A DNA stretch of 64,000 bases, from the NCBI RefSeq assembly GCF_050268245.1, contig NZ_JBNNGK010000003.1, positions 62,001 through 126,000 on the forward strand, given 5' to 3'. This DNA is from JBNNGK01 sp050268245. GTDB taxonomy: Bacteria > Pseudomonadota > Gammaproteobacteria > Enterobacterales > Enterobacteriaceae. The position numbers and the translations under genes were made by a program. Shown here piece after piece: positions 1 through 12,288 of the stretch. The stretch's first letter is position 1, and the number at the start of each line of letters is the position of its first letter. The notes under the pieces are model-generated. The model had not been told where the DNA came from, searched no databases, and was given only the letters and a program-made list of their open reading frames with translations.

Positions 1-2
1 TG

Positions 3-95
3 CCAGGCATCATTATTCCGGTGGGTATTGTGACCTCGCTGGTCGGCGTGCCCTTCTTCCTGAGTATTATCTTGCGCCACCGGGGGAATGTCTGA
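3..95 (+). CDS. Iron/siderophore ABC transporter permease, C-terminal end (partial)
   Basis: Only the last 30 codons are inside the window; the gene begins upstream. The peptide ends in a hydrophobic segment (PVGIVTSLVGVPFFLSIIL) followed by a short basic tail RHRGNV, the usual C-terminus of FecCD/BtuC-type permeases, which form the membrane channel of ferric-siderophore, haem or B12 importers. Its TGA stop shares one base with the ATG of the next gene, an ATPase of the matching family, so the two are translationally coupled. The family assignment rests on this short tail and on the neighbour. The substrate cannot be read from it. Confidence 0.75.
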   Translation, partial: PGIIIPVGIVTSLVGVPFFLSIILRHRGNV

Positions 96-883
96 TGAAT
101 CAGGGCTTACGTATTGAGCAGTTCACTGCCGGTTATCCGAAACGCCCGGTGATTACCAATCTGTCGGTGCCGTTACTCCCGCGTGGGAAAATTACCGTGC
201 TATTAGGGCCGAACGGCAGCGGTAAATCGACGTTATTACGCTCGTTGGCCGGGTTGAATGCAGCAGAAGGGCAACTGTGGCTAGACGACAGCGATTTGAT
301 GCAAATGCCGTTCGCGCGCCGTGCGGAGCGGGTGGTGTATCTACCGCAATCGTTGCCTGCCGGCGTGCATTTGCACGTGCTGGAATCGATCATTGTGGCT
401 CAGCGTGCCTCTGGTGGCCGCAGCAATGCCAGTAGTGAAGGTGAAGTGATGGCATTGCTGGAGCAGCTTGGCATTGCCCATCTGGCGCTAAGCTATTTAG
501 ATCAACTGTCCGGCGGTCAAAAGCAGTTGGTGGGCTTGGCGCAGTCATTGATTCGTCAGCCATCATTGCTGTTATTGGATGAGCCGCTCAGCGCGCTTGA
601 CCTGAATTACCAATTCCATGTGATGGATTTGGTGCGCCGTGAAACCCGTAAACGCAACATCGTGACGGTGGTGGTGGTGCATGATATCAATATCGCACTG
701 CGCCATGGCGATCATGTCTTGATGCTGCAAGACGGCAATATGATCGCCGATGGGGTGCCAGAACAGGTTATCACTCCGCAGAGTTTGGCGCAGGTATATG
801 GCGTACGTGGGCGTATTGAGCGTTGCTCGCAGGGAATGCCGCAGGTATTAATCGATGGGTTAGTCAACGAGCCGGTGGTGTGA
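95..883 (+). CDS. Iron-siderophore type ABC transporter ATP-binding protein
   Basis: This 262-residue cytoplasmic ATPase powers an iron-chelate or cobalamin importer. Walker A is GPNGSGKST (about residues 38-46), the signature is LSGGQ (about 138-142) and Walker B is LLLLDEPLSALD (about 157-168), followed by a conserved histidine in VVVHDIN. The length and motif order match the FecE/FepC/HmuV family. The ATG overlaps the stop of the upstream permease in TGATG, so start and coupling agree. A TonB-dependent receptor with a Fur box lies 7 kb downstream but is separated by unrelated genes, so a shared substrate is only an inference. Confidence 0.9.
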   Translation: MNQGLRIEQFTAGYPKRPVITNLSVPLLPRGKITVLLGPNGSGKSTLLRSLAGLNAAEGQLWLDDSDLMQMPFARRAERVVYLPQSLPAGVHLHVLESIIVAQRASGGRSNASSEGEVMALLEQLGIAHLALSYLDQLSGGQKQLVGLAQSLIRQPSLLLLDEPLSALDLNYQFHVMDLVRRETRKRNIVTVVVVHDINIALRHGDHVLMLQDGNMIADGVPEQVITPQSLAQVYGVRGRIERCSQGMPQVLIDGLVNEPVV

Positions 884-1061
884 CAAACCTTCAGCGTTCT
901 GCGCTGCGGATAACCCGAACCCAATAACCATGCGCTTTTAATGGCTATTGTGTGATTTTGTGAATAGTGCCACAACGCGTTAAGCGCGGGTCTGCAATGG
1001 TGGAAGGTACAGTCGTGCTGTGACGCGGCGGTGATTGCTTTCCACCAACCAGGACATTCGC

Positions 1062-2234
1062 ATGATGCAGGAACAGGAGTGGCAACAACTTGCCCAACAT
1101 ATCGCCGACTGGCGTGCGGCGATCCATCGTTACCCAGAGTTATCCCACCAAGAGCGCTTGACCACCGAGTATATTTGCCAGCAGTTATCCGCATTTCCAG
1201 CGTTACACATCAGCCGTCCGGCGGCAACGGGCGCGGTGGTGCGGCTGAAAGGCGCATTACCGGGACGAACCATTGCATTTCGGGCGGATATTGATGCTCT
1301 GCCCGTTGAAGAGAAAACCGGTTTGCCGTGTTGCTCGACAAGGCCAGGGATGATGCATGCCTGCGGCCATGATATTCACACCGCAATCTTAATGGGCGTT
1401 GCCAGTACACTGGCTGAGCGCTGGCAAACGCTTAAAGGTGAAGTGGTATTTATTTTCCAGCGTGGCGAGGAAATGTCGCCCGGTGGCGCGAAAGAACTGA
1501 TTGATTCAGGCACGTTAAAAGACGTAGAGATGTTCTTTGCCTTACATGTATTGCCAGCATTGCCGTGTGGCACCCTCGCGTTAAAGCGCGGAATTGCCAG
1601 CGCCAACCGTGATACGTTCAATATCTGGTTGCATGGCAAGGGCGGGCACAGCTCGATGCCACATTTGACGGTAGATCCTTGCATCGCCGCTGCGGAAACC
1701 GTTCTGGCATTACAAACGATTGTTGCGCGGGAGCTCAATCCGCAAGCGTCAGCCGTGCTCTCCGTATGCAGTTTGGTATGCGGTGATGGCACCACCTCAG
1801 CAATCCCTAATGACGCGCATATCTGTGGAACCAATCGCACATTCACGGCAGAGGTACGGCAACAAATCAAAAATGCCATGACACGTATGGTTCATGGTCT
1901 TGCTCAGGCTCACCGTTGCGAAGCGGAAATAAGGTTTGATGATTGGGACTACTCTGCCATCGTGAATGATGACGCATTATGTGACATTGCCGAACGCGTT
2001 GTGCGCTCCTTGGGGAATCACTCCCGTTTTCTTGAGCAGCATGAGCCGATGTTTATCGGTGAGGATTTTTCGGAGTATCGGGCACAGGCGCCGATTTGCT
2101 TTGTCTGGCTGGGCGTTGGCGATGGGCAGGAGGCACCGCCACCGCTGCATAACTCTTATTTTAATCCTGATGAACGCGCCCTGTTACAGGGGGCAAAATA
2201 TTTTTTGGGGTTGGCACAAGAGCTGGTGATGTGA
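1062..2234 (+). CDS. M20-family amidohydrolase/peptidase
   Basis: About 390 residues, the normal length for M20D metallohydrolases (hippurate, N-acyl amino acid or indole-acetyl amino acid hydrolases). Zinc-site motifs are visible: RADIDALPVEEKTG, then HACGHDIHTA, then GEEMSPGG, and near the C-terminus GEDFSEY. A start further up at a TTG (1035) is possible, but the ATG at 1062 has AGGA seven bases upstream and is preferred. The enzyme should act in the cytoplasm, splitting an amide bond of an acylated amino acid or small conjugate. It follows the iron ABC genes by about 180 bases, so a role in processing an imported chelate is possible but not shown. Confidence 0.85.
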   Translation: MMQEQEWQQLAQHIADWRAAIHRYPELSHQERLTTEYICQQLSAFPALHISRPAATGAVVRLKGALPGRTIAFRADIDALPVEEKTGLPCCSTRPGMMHACGHDIHTAILMGVASTLAERWQTLKGEVVFIFQRGEEMSPGGAKELIDSGTLKDVEMFFALHVLPALPCGTLALKRGIASANRDTFNIWLHGKGGHSSMPHLTVDPCIAAAETVLALQTIVARELNPQASAVLSVCSLVCGDGTTSAIPNDAHICGTNRTFTAEVRQQIKNAMTRMVHGLAQAHRCEAEIRFDDWDYSAIVNDDALCDIAERVVRSLGNHSRFLEQHEPMFIGEDFSEYRAQAPICFVWLGVGDGQEAPPPLHNSYFNPDERALLQGAKYFLGLAQELVM

Positions 2235-2435
2235 CGTCCAGGCTGGATAACCGGTAGTTATGAGACGGGTAAGAATATGTGTTTGTTACATCACTCATCT
2301 TTTCAGCAGGCGTAACATCGAAAAGCGGTGTGCCGAATCGGGTGAAAAGACAAACCGAAGGGGCCAAACGCCAGCCCCTCCAAGCGGATGACAACCAGAT
2401 AGCCTACTGGTTTTGTCATCCTTTGCTTAAGTTAC

Positions 2436-6019
<3,584 letters not shown>

Positions 6020-6023
<4 letters not shown>

Positions 6024-7654
6024 GACCGAGCCTCCTCTGCTACCATCTCAATTGCATGGCAGGGACATTGGTTAAAGCATGCCGCGCAGCCGGTGCATAA
6101 ATCATAATTAAATTCGTATCTCAGCCCTTTGCCGAGTTTGATAACTGCCCCCTCAGGGCAGGCACCGTAGCAGCCGTCGCATTCAAAGCAATTTCCGCAG
6201 GAATAACAGCGGGACGCTTCATAACGCGTCTGTTCTGCGGTTAATCCGCCGATGATTTCATCAAATCCTTCACGGCTTTCCGGGGTGACAATTGGCTGGT
6301 GGATCGCGCTGGCATCCGTGCTGTACCACAGGTGCAATCCCGGATAGGCCATCACGGGAACGGGCGCAGGTTGGTGGTAGGGTAAATTTCGTAGCCAGCC
6401 GTCAATATGACGCGCCGCTTTCTTGCCATGGCCGGTGGCGATGGTCACCGTGCGTTCGGAAGGCACCATGTCTCCCCCGGCAAAAATGCCAGGAACACAG
6501 GTCATCATGTGTTCGTCAACGTCGACCACGCCGTCTTGGTGCTGCTTGATGCCAGGGATACGCTCCAGAACCGACAGGTCGACGTCTTGCCCCAACGCCA
6601 ATATCACGCTGTCGGCCTGCAAGGTTTCAAACTGGCCGGTAGGCTGGGGACGCCCATCGGCATCAACTTCCATTTTTTCGACGGTCATCGTGGTGTTATC
6701 GATATTACGAATGGTGCGCAGCCAGTTAATTTTGACGCCTTCTTCCATCGCTTCGTCTGCTTCAAACGTGTGGGCGGGCATGTGATCGCGGTCGCGACGA
6801 TAGATGATCATCACTTCTTCTGCGCCCAGCCGTCGTGCGGTCCGCGAGGCATCCATCGCCGTATTCCCGCCGCCGTAGATAGCCACGCGACGCCCCAATT
6901 GGGGCGCATCACCGCGTTCAACGGCAGACAGATAGCTGACGGCATCCAGAATTTTCCCAGCTTCGCGGGCGGGAATATCCACTTTTTTCGCCAGATGTGC
7001 GCCGATAGCCATGAAGACGGCGTCAAAGCCCCCGGCTTCTTTTACCGCCATCACGTCGTCCACTTTTTGATTCAGTTTTAGCGTGACGCCGGTATCCAGA
7101 ACTTGCTGGATTTCACGATCCAATATGTCTCTGGGCATACGGTAGGCGGGGATACCGAAGCGCATCATGCCGCCGGCCATGGGGCCGGCTTCGTGTATTT
7201 CGACCACGTGACCCAGACGGCGCAAATGCCAGGCGCAGGATAGGCCGGAAGGGCCAGCACCAATGACCAACACTTTTTTACCGCTGTTGGCCGACGTGAA
7301 TTTGGGTTTCCAGCCATTGAGTAAAGCTTGATCGCCGAGAAAACGCTCCACCGCATGGATACTCACGGTTTGGTCAACCTGGGTACGGTTACAGCTATTT
7401 TCGCACGGGTGGTAGCAGACGCGGCCATGAACGGCTGGCATGGGATTATTGGCGGTTAGGCTTTGCCAGGCTTCTTCATAGTGCCCTTCTTGTGCTAACG
7501 CGAGCCAGGCCTGAATGTTTTCACCCGCGGGACAGGCGTGGTTACAGGGGGGAAGAGAATCCTGATAGATCGGTTTATGCCGACGGACAGGGCCGGTGCC
7601 GGAAGCGTGCAACAGATCCGGTGGAAGTGTCATATCATTTTTAGTTTTGCTCAT
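6020..7654 (-). CDS. FeS/FAD/NAD(P) oxidoreductase subunit (GltD/AegA-like) partner of NifJ
   Basis: Domains in order: an N-terminal cysteine cluster of the glutamate synthase small subunit type (CNHACPAGENIQAW, then CYHPCENSCN), an FAD-binding GAGPSGLSCAWHL near residue 130, an NAD(P)-binding GGGNTAMDASRTA near residue 265, and a C-terminal pair of 4Fe-4S motifs (CYSCGNCFECDGCYGACP and CTGCAACFNQCPCHA). The layout fits electron transfer between NAD(P)H and low-potential iron-sulfur carriers. It is the first gene of a two-gene operon with nifJ (4-base overlap), so it probably links the PFOR reaction to pyridine nucleotides. That partnership is inferred from context. No E. coli gene symbol fits this stand-alone form cleanly. 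Confidence 0.85.
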
Positions 7655-8267
7655 AACATTGCTTATTTTTATGGTTGTTTTAACAACGGTGACAGATGAT
7701 CCTCCCTAGGGCCTAACGCATTAAAATCATGAAGTTAATCTTATCTGAATACGGTTTAATGGCGCTAGAGGAGGGCTTAACTGCTGATGTGAGATGGCAA
7801 AGTAAAAACGTCAAACTCGTTAGTTACCATGGCAGCAACCGGCAAGCGCGGTATTCGGGCAAATCAATAAATGGTTAATTAATGAACGTATTTTTTAATT
7901 TTTGTGATGAAAATCACACCGGAAGGGAGAGGTAAATAACTTAATTTTATTGTGGTTGACGGGGGAGCGTCGCGGTTGGTGATTGCAGCGGATGCGTTAA
8001 ATGCTGATTCACAAGGGGGAATAGAGCCAATCCGCAATGACAGAATTATCATATGGAGAGCGCAGCTTGCGCTATGCCCTCCATGGTGTTGCGTTGTTAA
8101 CCACCGAACAGACACATTGCCGAGCTTAAGGTTGATGACAACGTTGACGTTAAATCCGAGACAGGCTGGCCTAGCGCACCGAAGTGCGCTCAGGTGGCAA
8201 GCCGCCACGCTTTCCCTAATAACGGGGTTTGTCAGCAGTCTGAGGCCCGTCGCCGAGCCTCTTCCTA
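7655..8267. other. Intergenic region upstream of the nifJ operon
   Basis: About 610 bases between the nifJ operon and the end of the TonB receptor gene, both on the minus strand. It holds a perfect CRP-type palindrome at 7903-7918. Short open frames here have no recognisable content and no good ribosome site, and are judged not coding. No clear terminator for the receptor gene was seen. Confidence 0.6.
7903..7918. promoter_or_regulatory. CRP binding site (perfect TGTGA-N6-TCACA)
   Basis: The sequence reads TGTGATGAAAATCACA, a full match to the CRP consensus half-sites with the right spacer. It lies about 250 bases upstream of the first gene of the minus-strand nifJ operon, which is the only start nearby, so the promoter would have to lie between. 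The same palindrome can also resemble an FNR site (TTGAT/ATCAA), but the TGTGA/TCACA arms favour CRP. Confidence 0.7.
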
Positions 8268-10265
8268 TCAGAAGCTGTAAGTCATACCGATGGTATAACG
8301 ACGGCCATCCAACGTGGTGTTGTAGTTTTCGTAATCAACGGTTTTATCCAGAATGTTATAAACCCCGCCGGTGACCAACAGATCCTTGCTGGCTTTATAG
8401 CTGACACCCGCATCGATAAAGGTATAAGACGGTGTGCTTTTCGCCATGCTGGTGCGGCTCAGGTAATCCGATGTTTTACTGCGGAAGTTCAGGCGTGACC
8501 ACAGACCGACGTCTGGCGTTGCTTGCCAGTCGAGCACGGTGTTGAACATATGCTTCGGCATTTTGTTCAACGGTTTGCCTTGGTGTTCACCGCTCTTTTG
8601 TTCGGATTCGGTATAGGTGTAGTTGGCGGTCAGCCCCCACTCTTTGGTTATATCCCAACCCATTGTCGCTTCGACGCCGCGCATATTTGCTTTATCGACG
8701 TTGATACGATCGCTGATGAAATAATAGGCGGTGTTACCGATCATGCATTGTGCATCGCCATCACCACTATCGCAGCGGCGTATTTCGGTGATTTTATCTT
8801 TGAAATCGGTATTGAACAGGGTTACGCCAGCATTCAATCCGCGTTGGTTATCCCACATTACGCCGATCTCTTCGCTCAGGCTCTTCTCCGGTTTTAGATC
8901 GGGGTTGCCGATAATGATCGACGTACGGCCACCGCCAGTAATTTGCCCCCAGTTGGCGGAAGACTGACGCAGATCCGGTGAGCGATAACCGGCAGATATG
9001 CCGCCTTTTAACGTCCACTGTTCGGCTAAATGCCACACGCCGTACATGCGCGGTGTCCAGTGATTGCCATAGTTCTGATCCTGATCCATGCGCAGACCGG
9101 TTGTCAGGCTGAAATCATTGGTCAGCGCCCATTCGTCTTCAGCAAACAGTGCCCAGCTCCAGCGCGTTAACTTATTCAAACCATCGGCTGCGGCTAACTG
9201 GTTACCTTGATCGCTCAATTTCTCATACCGGTACTGACCGCCGACGTTGAGCATATGGTCACCGAGTTCAAACTGAGTCTGGGTATTGAAGATGGTGTTA
9301 TACATCTTCATGTTGCGGCCAGGGTTATTGGTTTCTTCACGTTGGACGTAGCTGGTGGTGTTGCCGAAGTCGTAATAACCGTTGTGGGTGACGGCATAGT
9401 TGGTGCGTTCGTAGCGGCTATCGCTGGCGCTATTCGGCGTACATTTACCGTTTCGGCAGTTTTCTGTTGCCATCGATTTGCCCGGCGTACTGTTACGATC
9501 CTGCAATGAGCGGCCAATTTCGAAGTCAAAATCATTCTGATCGTTGGGGGTCAGGCTGAACACCGCGGTGCCGCTGCGCATGCGCTGTTCGTTATATCCA
9601 TGGATAATCTTATCTTCGGCGCGGCGTGACAGCAGGCCATTAACGCGCAGGCCGAGTAATCCTTCAATCAATGGGCCGGATGCATAGGCGTTAGTCTGGA
9701 ATATATCACCGGAATCGCGGTTTTCCTGGAAGGTCGCATCACCGTGCAGTGATCCGGTCCAGGCTTTGGTGGTCGATGTTTTACGCGTAATGATGTTGAT
9801 CACGCCGCCCATCGCATCGGAACCGTATAACGAAGACATCGGCCCGCGTACCACCTCGATGCGCTCGATGGCTTCAAGCGGGGGCAGCCAGCCTTGTTCA
9901 ATCCCGGCATTGTCACTGTTAGGTCGGGTGCCACGGGTATCGACCCGTTTACCATCCACTAAAATCAGCGTGTATTTAGACGACATACCGCGGATGCTGA
10001 TGTCGCTGCTGCTTCCTCCGCCGGTCACGACTACACCGGGCACATCTTTTAATGCGTCGGTGACATCGCGGTAGGCTTTATCTTCAATTTGCTTACGGGG
10101 GATTACCGAGATGGATGCCGCTGAGTCTTGGATCTTTTGCTGGAACCCCGAGGCGGTAACAACCATGGTGTCCTGCTGGGTGTCTTGGCCTGCGGCAAAA
10201 GCAGCATGGCTGGTAAGCGACGCGATGATGAATGCTGTGATTTTGTTGTAGATTGGCTTTTCCAT
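8268..10265 (-). CDS. TonB-dependent ferric-siderophore outer membrane receptor
   Basis: About 665 residues from the chosen ATG, which gives a signal peptide (MEKPIYNKITAFIIASLTSH, then AAFAAGQ). An upstream extension would add 36 residues before the signal and is rejected. Just after the signal comes a TonB box-like TMVVTASG, then the plug domain with DVPGVVVTGGGSSSDISIRG and RGPMSSLYGSDAMGG, and a beta-barrel ending in the aromatic residue F (GMTYSF). The plug resembles CirA/IrgA/FepA-class catecholate receptors, but the ligand is inferred. A strong Fur palindrome about 150 bases upstream shows iron repression. It would work with TonB-ExbBD and an inner-membrane ABC system. Confidence 0.9.
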   Translation of the reverse strand: MEKPIYNKITAFIIASLTSHAAFAAGQDTQQDTMVVTASGFQQKIQDSAASISVIPRKQIEDKAYRDVTDALKDVPGVVVTGGGSSSDISIRGMSSKYTLILVDGKRVDTRGTRPNSDNAGIEQGWLPPLEAIERIEVVRGPMSSLYGSDAMGGVINIITRKTSTTKAWTGSLHGDATFQENRDSGDIFQTNAYASGPLIEGLLGLRVNGLLSRRAEDKIIHGYNEQRMRSGTAVFSLTPNDQNDFDFEIGRSLQDRNSTPGKSMATENCRNGKCTPNSASDSRYERTNYAVTHNGYYDFGNTTSYVQREETNNPGRNMKMYNTIFNTQTQFELGDHMLNVGGQYRYEKLSDQGNQLAAADGLNKLTRWSWALFAEDEWALTNDFSLTTGLRMDQDQNYGNHWTPRMYGVWHLAEQWTLKGGISAGYRSPDLRQSSANWGQITGGGRTSIIIGNPDLKPEKSLSEEIGVMWDNQRGLNAGVTLFNTDFKDKITEIRRCDSGDGDAQCMIGNTAYYFISDRINVDKANMRGVEATMGWDITKEWGLTANYTYTESEQKSGEHQGKPLNKMPKHMFNTVLDWQATPDVGLWSRLNFRSKTSDYLSRTSMAKSTPSYTFIDAGVSYKASKDLLVTGGVYNILDKTVDYENYNTTLDGRRYTIGMTYSF

Positions 10266-10414
10266 GAGGTAATGATTCCCGGCCTTAAATACAGGCAGGC
10301 TCTGCCCGTTAATGTATTGACTATTAATAAAAATCCATTGCATCACTGTGAATGCAACAGCCCAAGGTTCCAACGTAAGGCTATTGTAAGGAATTTAATG
10401 CAAATGTAAACGCA

Positions 10415-10433
10415 AATGATAATGCATATCATT
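10415..10433. promoter_or_regulatory. Fur box upstream of the TonB receptor
   Basis: AATGATAATGCATATCATT is a 19-base inverted repeat with perfect 7-base arms and matches the GATAATGATAATCATTATC Fur consensus closely. It lies 150 bases upstream of the receptor ATG at 10265 (minus strand), where a Fur-repressed promoter is expected. Confidence 0.85.
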
Positions 10434-10676
10434 CTGTTGGTTGGGGATCTGAGAAAGAGAGATTGTCTGCGAAACTATTTTTTAATTTAAAATAGGTTAA
10501 TCATGCGGTTAATGATGTGTAAGGTAAGCCGTTATGGCAAGTGTTAGCCCAAGCGCCATTGGCAATAGATGATAACGTCTATCATTTATCGGTTGGCATT
10601 GGCTCAAACAAGATGATGAGACACCTGTGCGGCAGGAATGGTATATGACAGACATTGCTCAAGACGTTTATTGGGC

Positions 10677-10709
10677 AAATCGTGCGAGCAGGTGATTCTC
10701 GCACGATTT
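10677..10709. terminator. Hairpin downstream of puuR
   Basis: Arms AAATCGTGCGA (10677-10687) and TCGCACGATTT (10699-10709) pair perfectly around an 11-base loop, about 55 bases past the puuR stop. There is no strong U-run after the stem on the minus strand, so it may be a rho-independent terminator lacking a tail or an RNA-stabilising hairpin. The rest of 10434-10761 holds no gene that I can support. Confidence 0.45.
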
Positions 10710-10761
10710 GTGCCGAAAGCAGCGCTAGGTTGGATGCCCGAGCACCGCCATCGCATCGGCT

Positions 10762-11319
10762 TTAAAATGTTGTCGGCGTATGTGCGCTGACAATGCGGCA
10801 CACGTGCGTTGAGGGATTACTGAAACTGTGAGGAATGCCGGTATTGATCACGTAGCTTTGTCCGGCACTGAGTGTATAGCTTTGGCCATTGATGGTTAAA
10901 ACAATTTCACCCTCCAGCAGGGTGCCGATTTCCTCACCTTGGTGCTTGATCTTTTCGCCGGTCGTGGTGCCTGGCTGATAGGTTTCCAGCATCATTGCCA
11001 GGTTGCGCGTTGGACTCCCGTTATGTACCAGCTTCATCGATACGCCTTGGCTGCCGATTTCTATCAGATCGTCGGCGTTGATCACCACCTTAGGCTCCTC
11101 TTGCCGCTCCGGCTCAGCAAAAAACTCCGATAGCGATAACCCATAGGCTGTTAACAGTTTTTGCAGCGTACTAATGGCAGGGCTAACCTTATCCTGTTCG
11201 ATGGTGCTGATCGCGCTGTGGGTCAACCCGGACAGTTCGGCCACCCGGCGTTGTGACAAACCCAATTGCTGGCGGATTTGTGACAGACGCTTACCTGGCG
11301 CCAAGCTGGCTTCGCTCAT
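10762..11319 (-). CDS. puuR: Putrescine-responsive repressor PuuR
   Basis: 185 residues, the same length and nearly the same sequence as E. coli PuuR. The N-terminal XRE-type helix-turn-helix includes LSQRRVAELSGLTHSAIST (about residues 20-38). The C-terminal cupin domain carries HQGEEIGTLLEGEIVLTING and ends in CRIVSAHTPTTF. In E. coli this protein represses the puu putrescine-degradation genes and is released by putrescine. Here the puu catabolic genes are absent from the window; the gene faces away from the polyamine importer plaP 950 bases off, which suggests local control. AGGAAG lies about eight bases before the ATG. Confidence 0.93.
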   Translation of the reverse strand: MSEASLAPGKRLSQIRQQLGLSQRRVAELSGLTHSAISTIEQDKVSPAISTLQKLLTAYGLSLSEFFAEPERQEEPKVVINADDLIEIGSQGVSMKLVHNGSPTRNLAMMLETYQPGTTTGEKIKHQGEEIGTLLEGEIVLTINGQSYTLSAGQSYVINTGIPHSFSNPSTHVCRIVSAHTPTTF

Positions 11320-12066
11320 AATCGGACTTCCTTATAAAAAGGTGATTGGCAGTGATCATGCCGCCAAACGATAGCGGGATGATGACTGTGGAAAATATAT
11401 TGCCCGTACTACTCCCCGTCAAGGTAGAACAAACGCTACGCAGAATGCAGGGAGGAACACGGTTCCGGTCAAAAAAGTTCTCAATTTAGCCAGACGAGTT
11501 GAATGATTAACCGGCAGTGTAATCGTGGAAAAACAAATATGTTAGGACTTTACCCCGCAAAATGGATGTTATTTCGAGCGATGAAGTTTTCCGCCGTCCA
11601 CAAACGGTGTCGCGTTGAGATCGGTTACTGGGGGGAGTGGGGCGTTTTGCCATATTTATCTCGTCGGTAAATCATATAAATTTATGTGAGTGAACGTTGG
11701 CAAACCGAACCTGAGATTTTCTGGATGTTGAAGAATGCGTAAAAATGTTAATACAAAGATAAATAAATTGTTTTTAGTAAGGTGATTAGCGGAGTTATTC
11801 GCCAGTTGGCAGACGTTAAGCACGTTTTACTAAAAGAATTTGCATAAGACGCTTACTGGATCTTGTCATCTGGCGCATTTCTGATGCAAAATATACCAAA
11901 TGCAGATAGCCGACGCTTTAAAGCGTCGGTTATTTTTTTTGCATTTTTGTTTTGTAAACTGAGCGTTTCATACACCAAGAGAGGCCGGTCTTCGAGCCGG
12001 ATAGATAAACAGTTTCGTGCACGATCAACCAAAACTTTATGGTCGTGACTCATGAGGATAAGAAAG
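11320..12066. other. Long intergenic region between puuR and the plaP leader
   Basis: About 750 bases between divergent puuR and the plaP unit. It contains an orphan intrinsic terminator on the plus strand (11910-11940) and further inverted repeats at about 11983-12050 just before the leader ORF. Open frames here look non-coding. The arrangement suggests either a short untranslated RNA ending at the terminator or a transcription attenuator in the plaP leader. Confidence 0.5.
11910..11940 (+). terminator. Rho-independent terminator upstream of the plaP leader
   Basis: CCGACGCTTTAAAGCGTCGG is a perfect 20-base palindrome followed by TTATTTTTTTT, a textbook intrinsic terminator for the plus strand. 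No gene that it would end is visible upstream on that strand, and plaP begins 340 bases downstream, so it may act in attenuation or end a small RNA. Confidence 0.8.
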
Positions 12067-12288
12067 ATGGGGCAATTTTTCACTTTAGTACCGGTGCCCG
12101 CCGGTTTCCGCTGCGGCCGCAGCGATTACGGAGCAGCAGCCAAGGCAGCCTTGACGCGCTATCCCGCAATCAATACCCCTCTTTTAGAATTCAGTCGCCT
12201 GTTGCGAAGTTTCCCCGCAACCTTGAGTCTTAGCGTGTCTACTCTCCGCAAGTCTGAAGGTAAGGGGGGGCTGCGCCATGTCCGATAA
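12067..12288 (+). CDS. Short leader ORF beginning MGQFF (YoeI-like start) overlapping plaP
   Basis: A 73-codon frame starts at ATG 12067 after GAGGATAAGAAAG and runs 11 bases into plaP. Its first residues MGQFF equal the start of E. coli YoeI, a 20-residue peptide encoded just upstream of plaP (from memory). The remainder is arginine- and serine-rich with no membrane segment and does not resemble YoeI. The shared position and N-terminus argue for a translated leader controlling plaP by coupling or attenuation, rather than a functional enzyme. Whether the long tail is conserved is unknown. Confidence 0.5.
   Translation: MGQFFTLVPVPAGFRCGRSDYGAAAKAALTRYPAINTPLLEFSRLLRSFPATLSLSVSTLRKSEGKGGLRHVR

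Noticed and set aside
712..1194. 160-codon open frame on the minus strand
   Set aside because: It lies antisense to the ABC ATPase and the start of the amidohydrolase, lacks family features and has no ribosome site.
7952..8374. 140-codon plus-strand frame upstream of the nifJ operon
   Set aside because: It has no Shine-Dalgarno, overlaps the end of the receptor gene antisense and shows no protein-like pattern.
11853..12083. 76-codon minus-strand frame between puuR and plaP
   Set aside because: It reads through the perfect terminator palindrome and has no ribosome site; the palindrome explains the sequence better.
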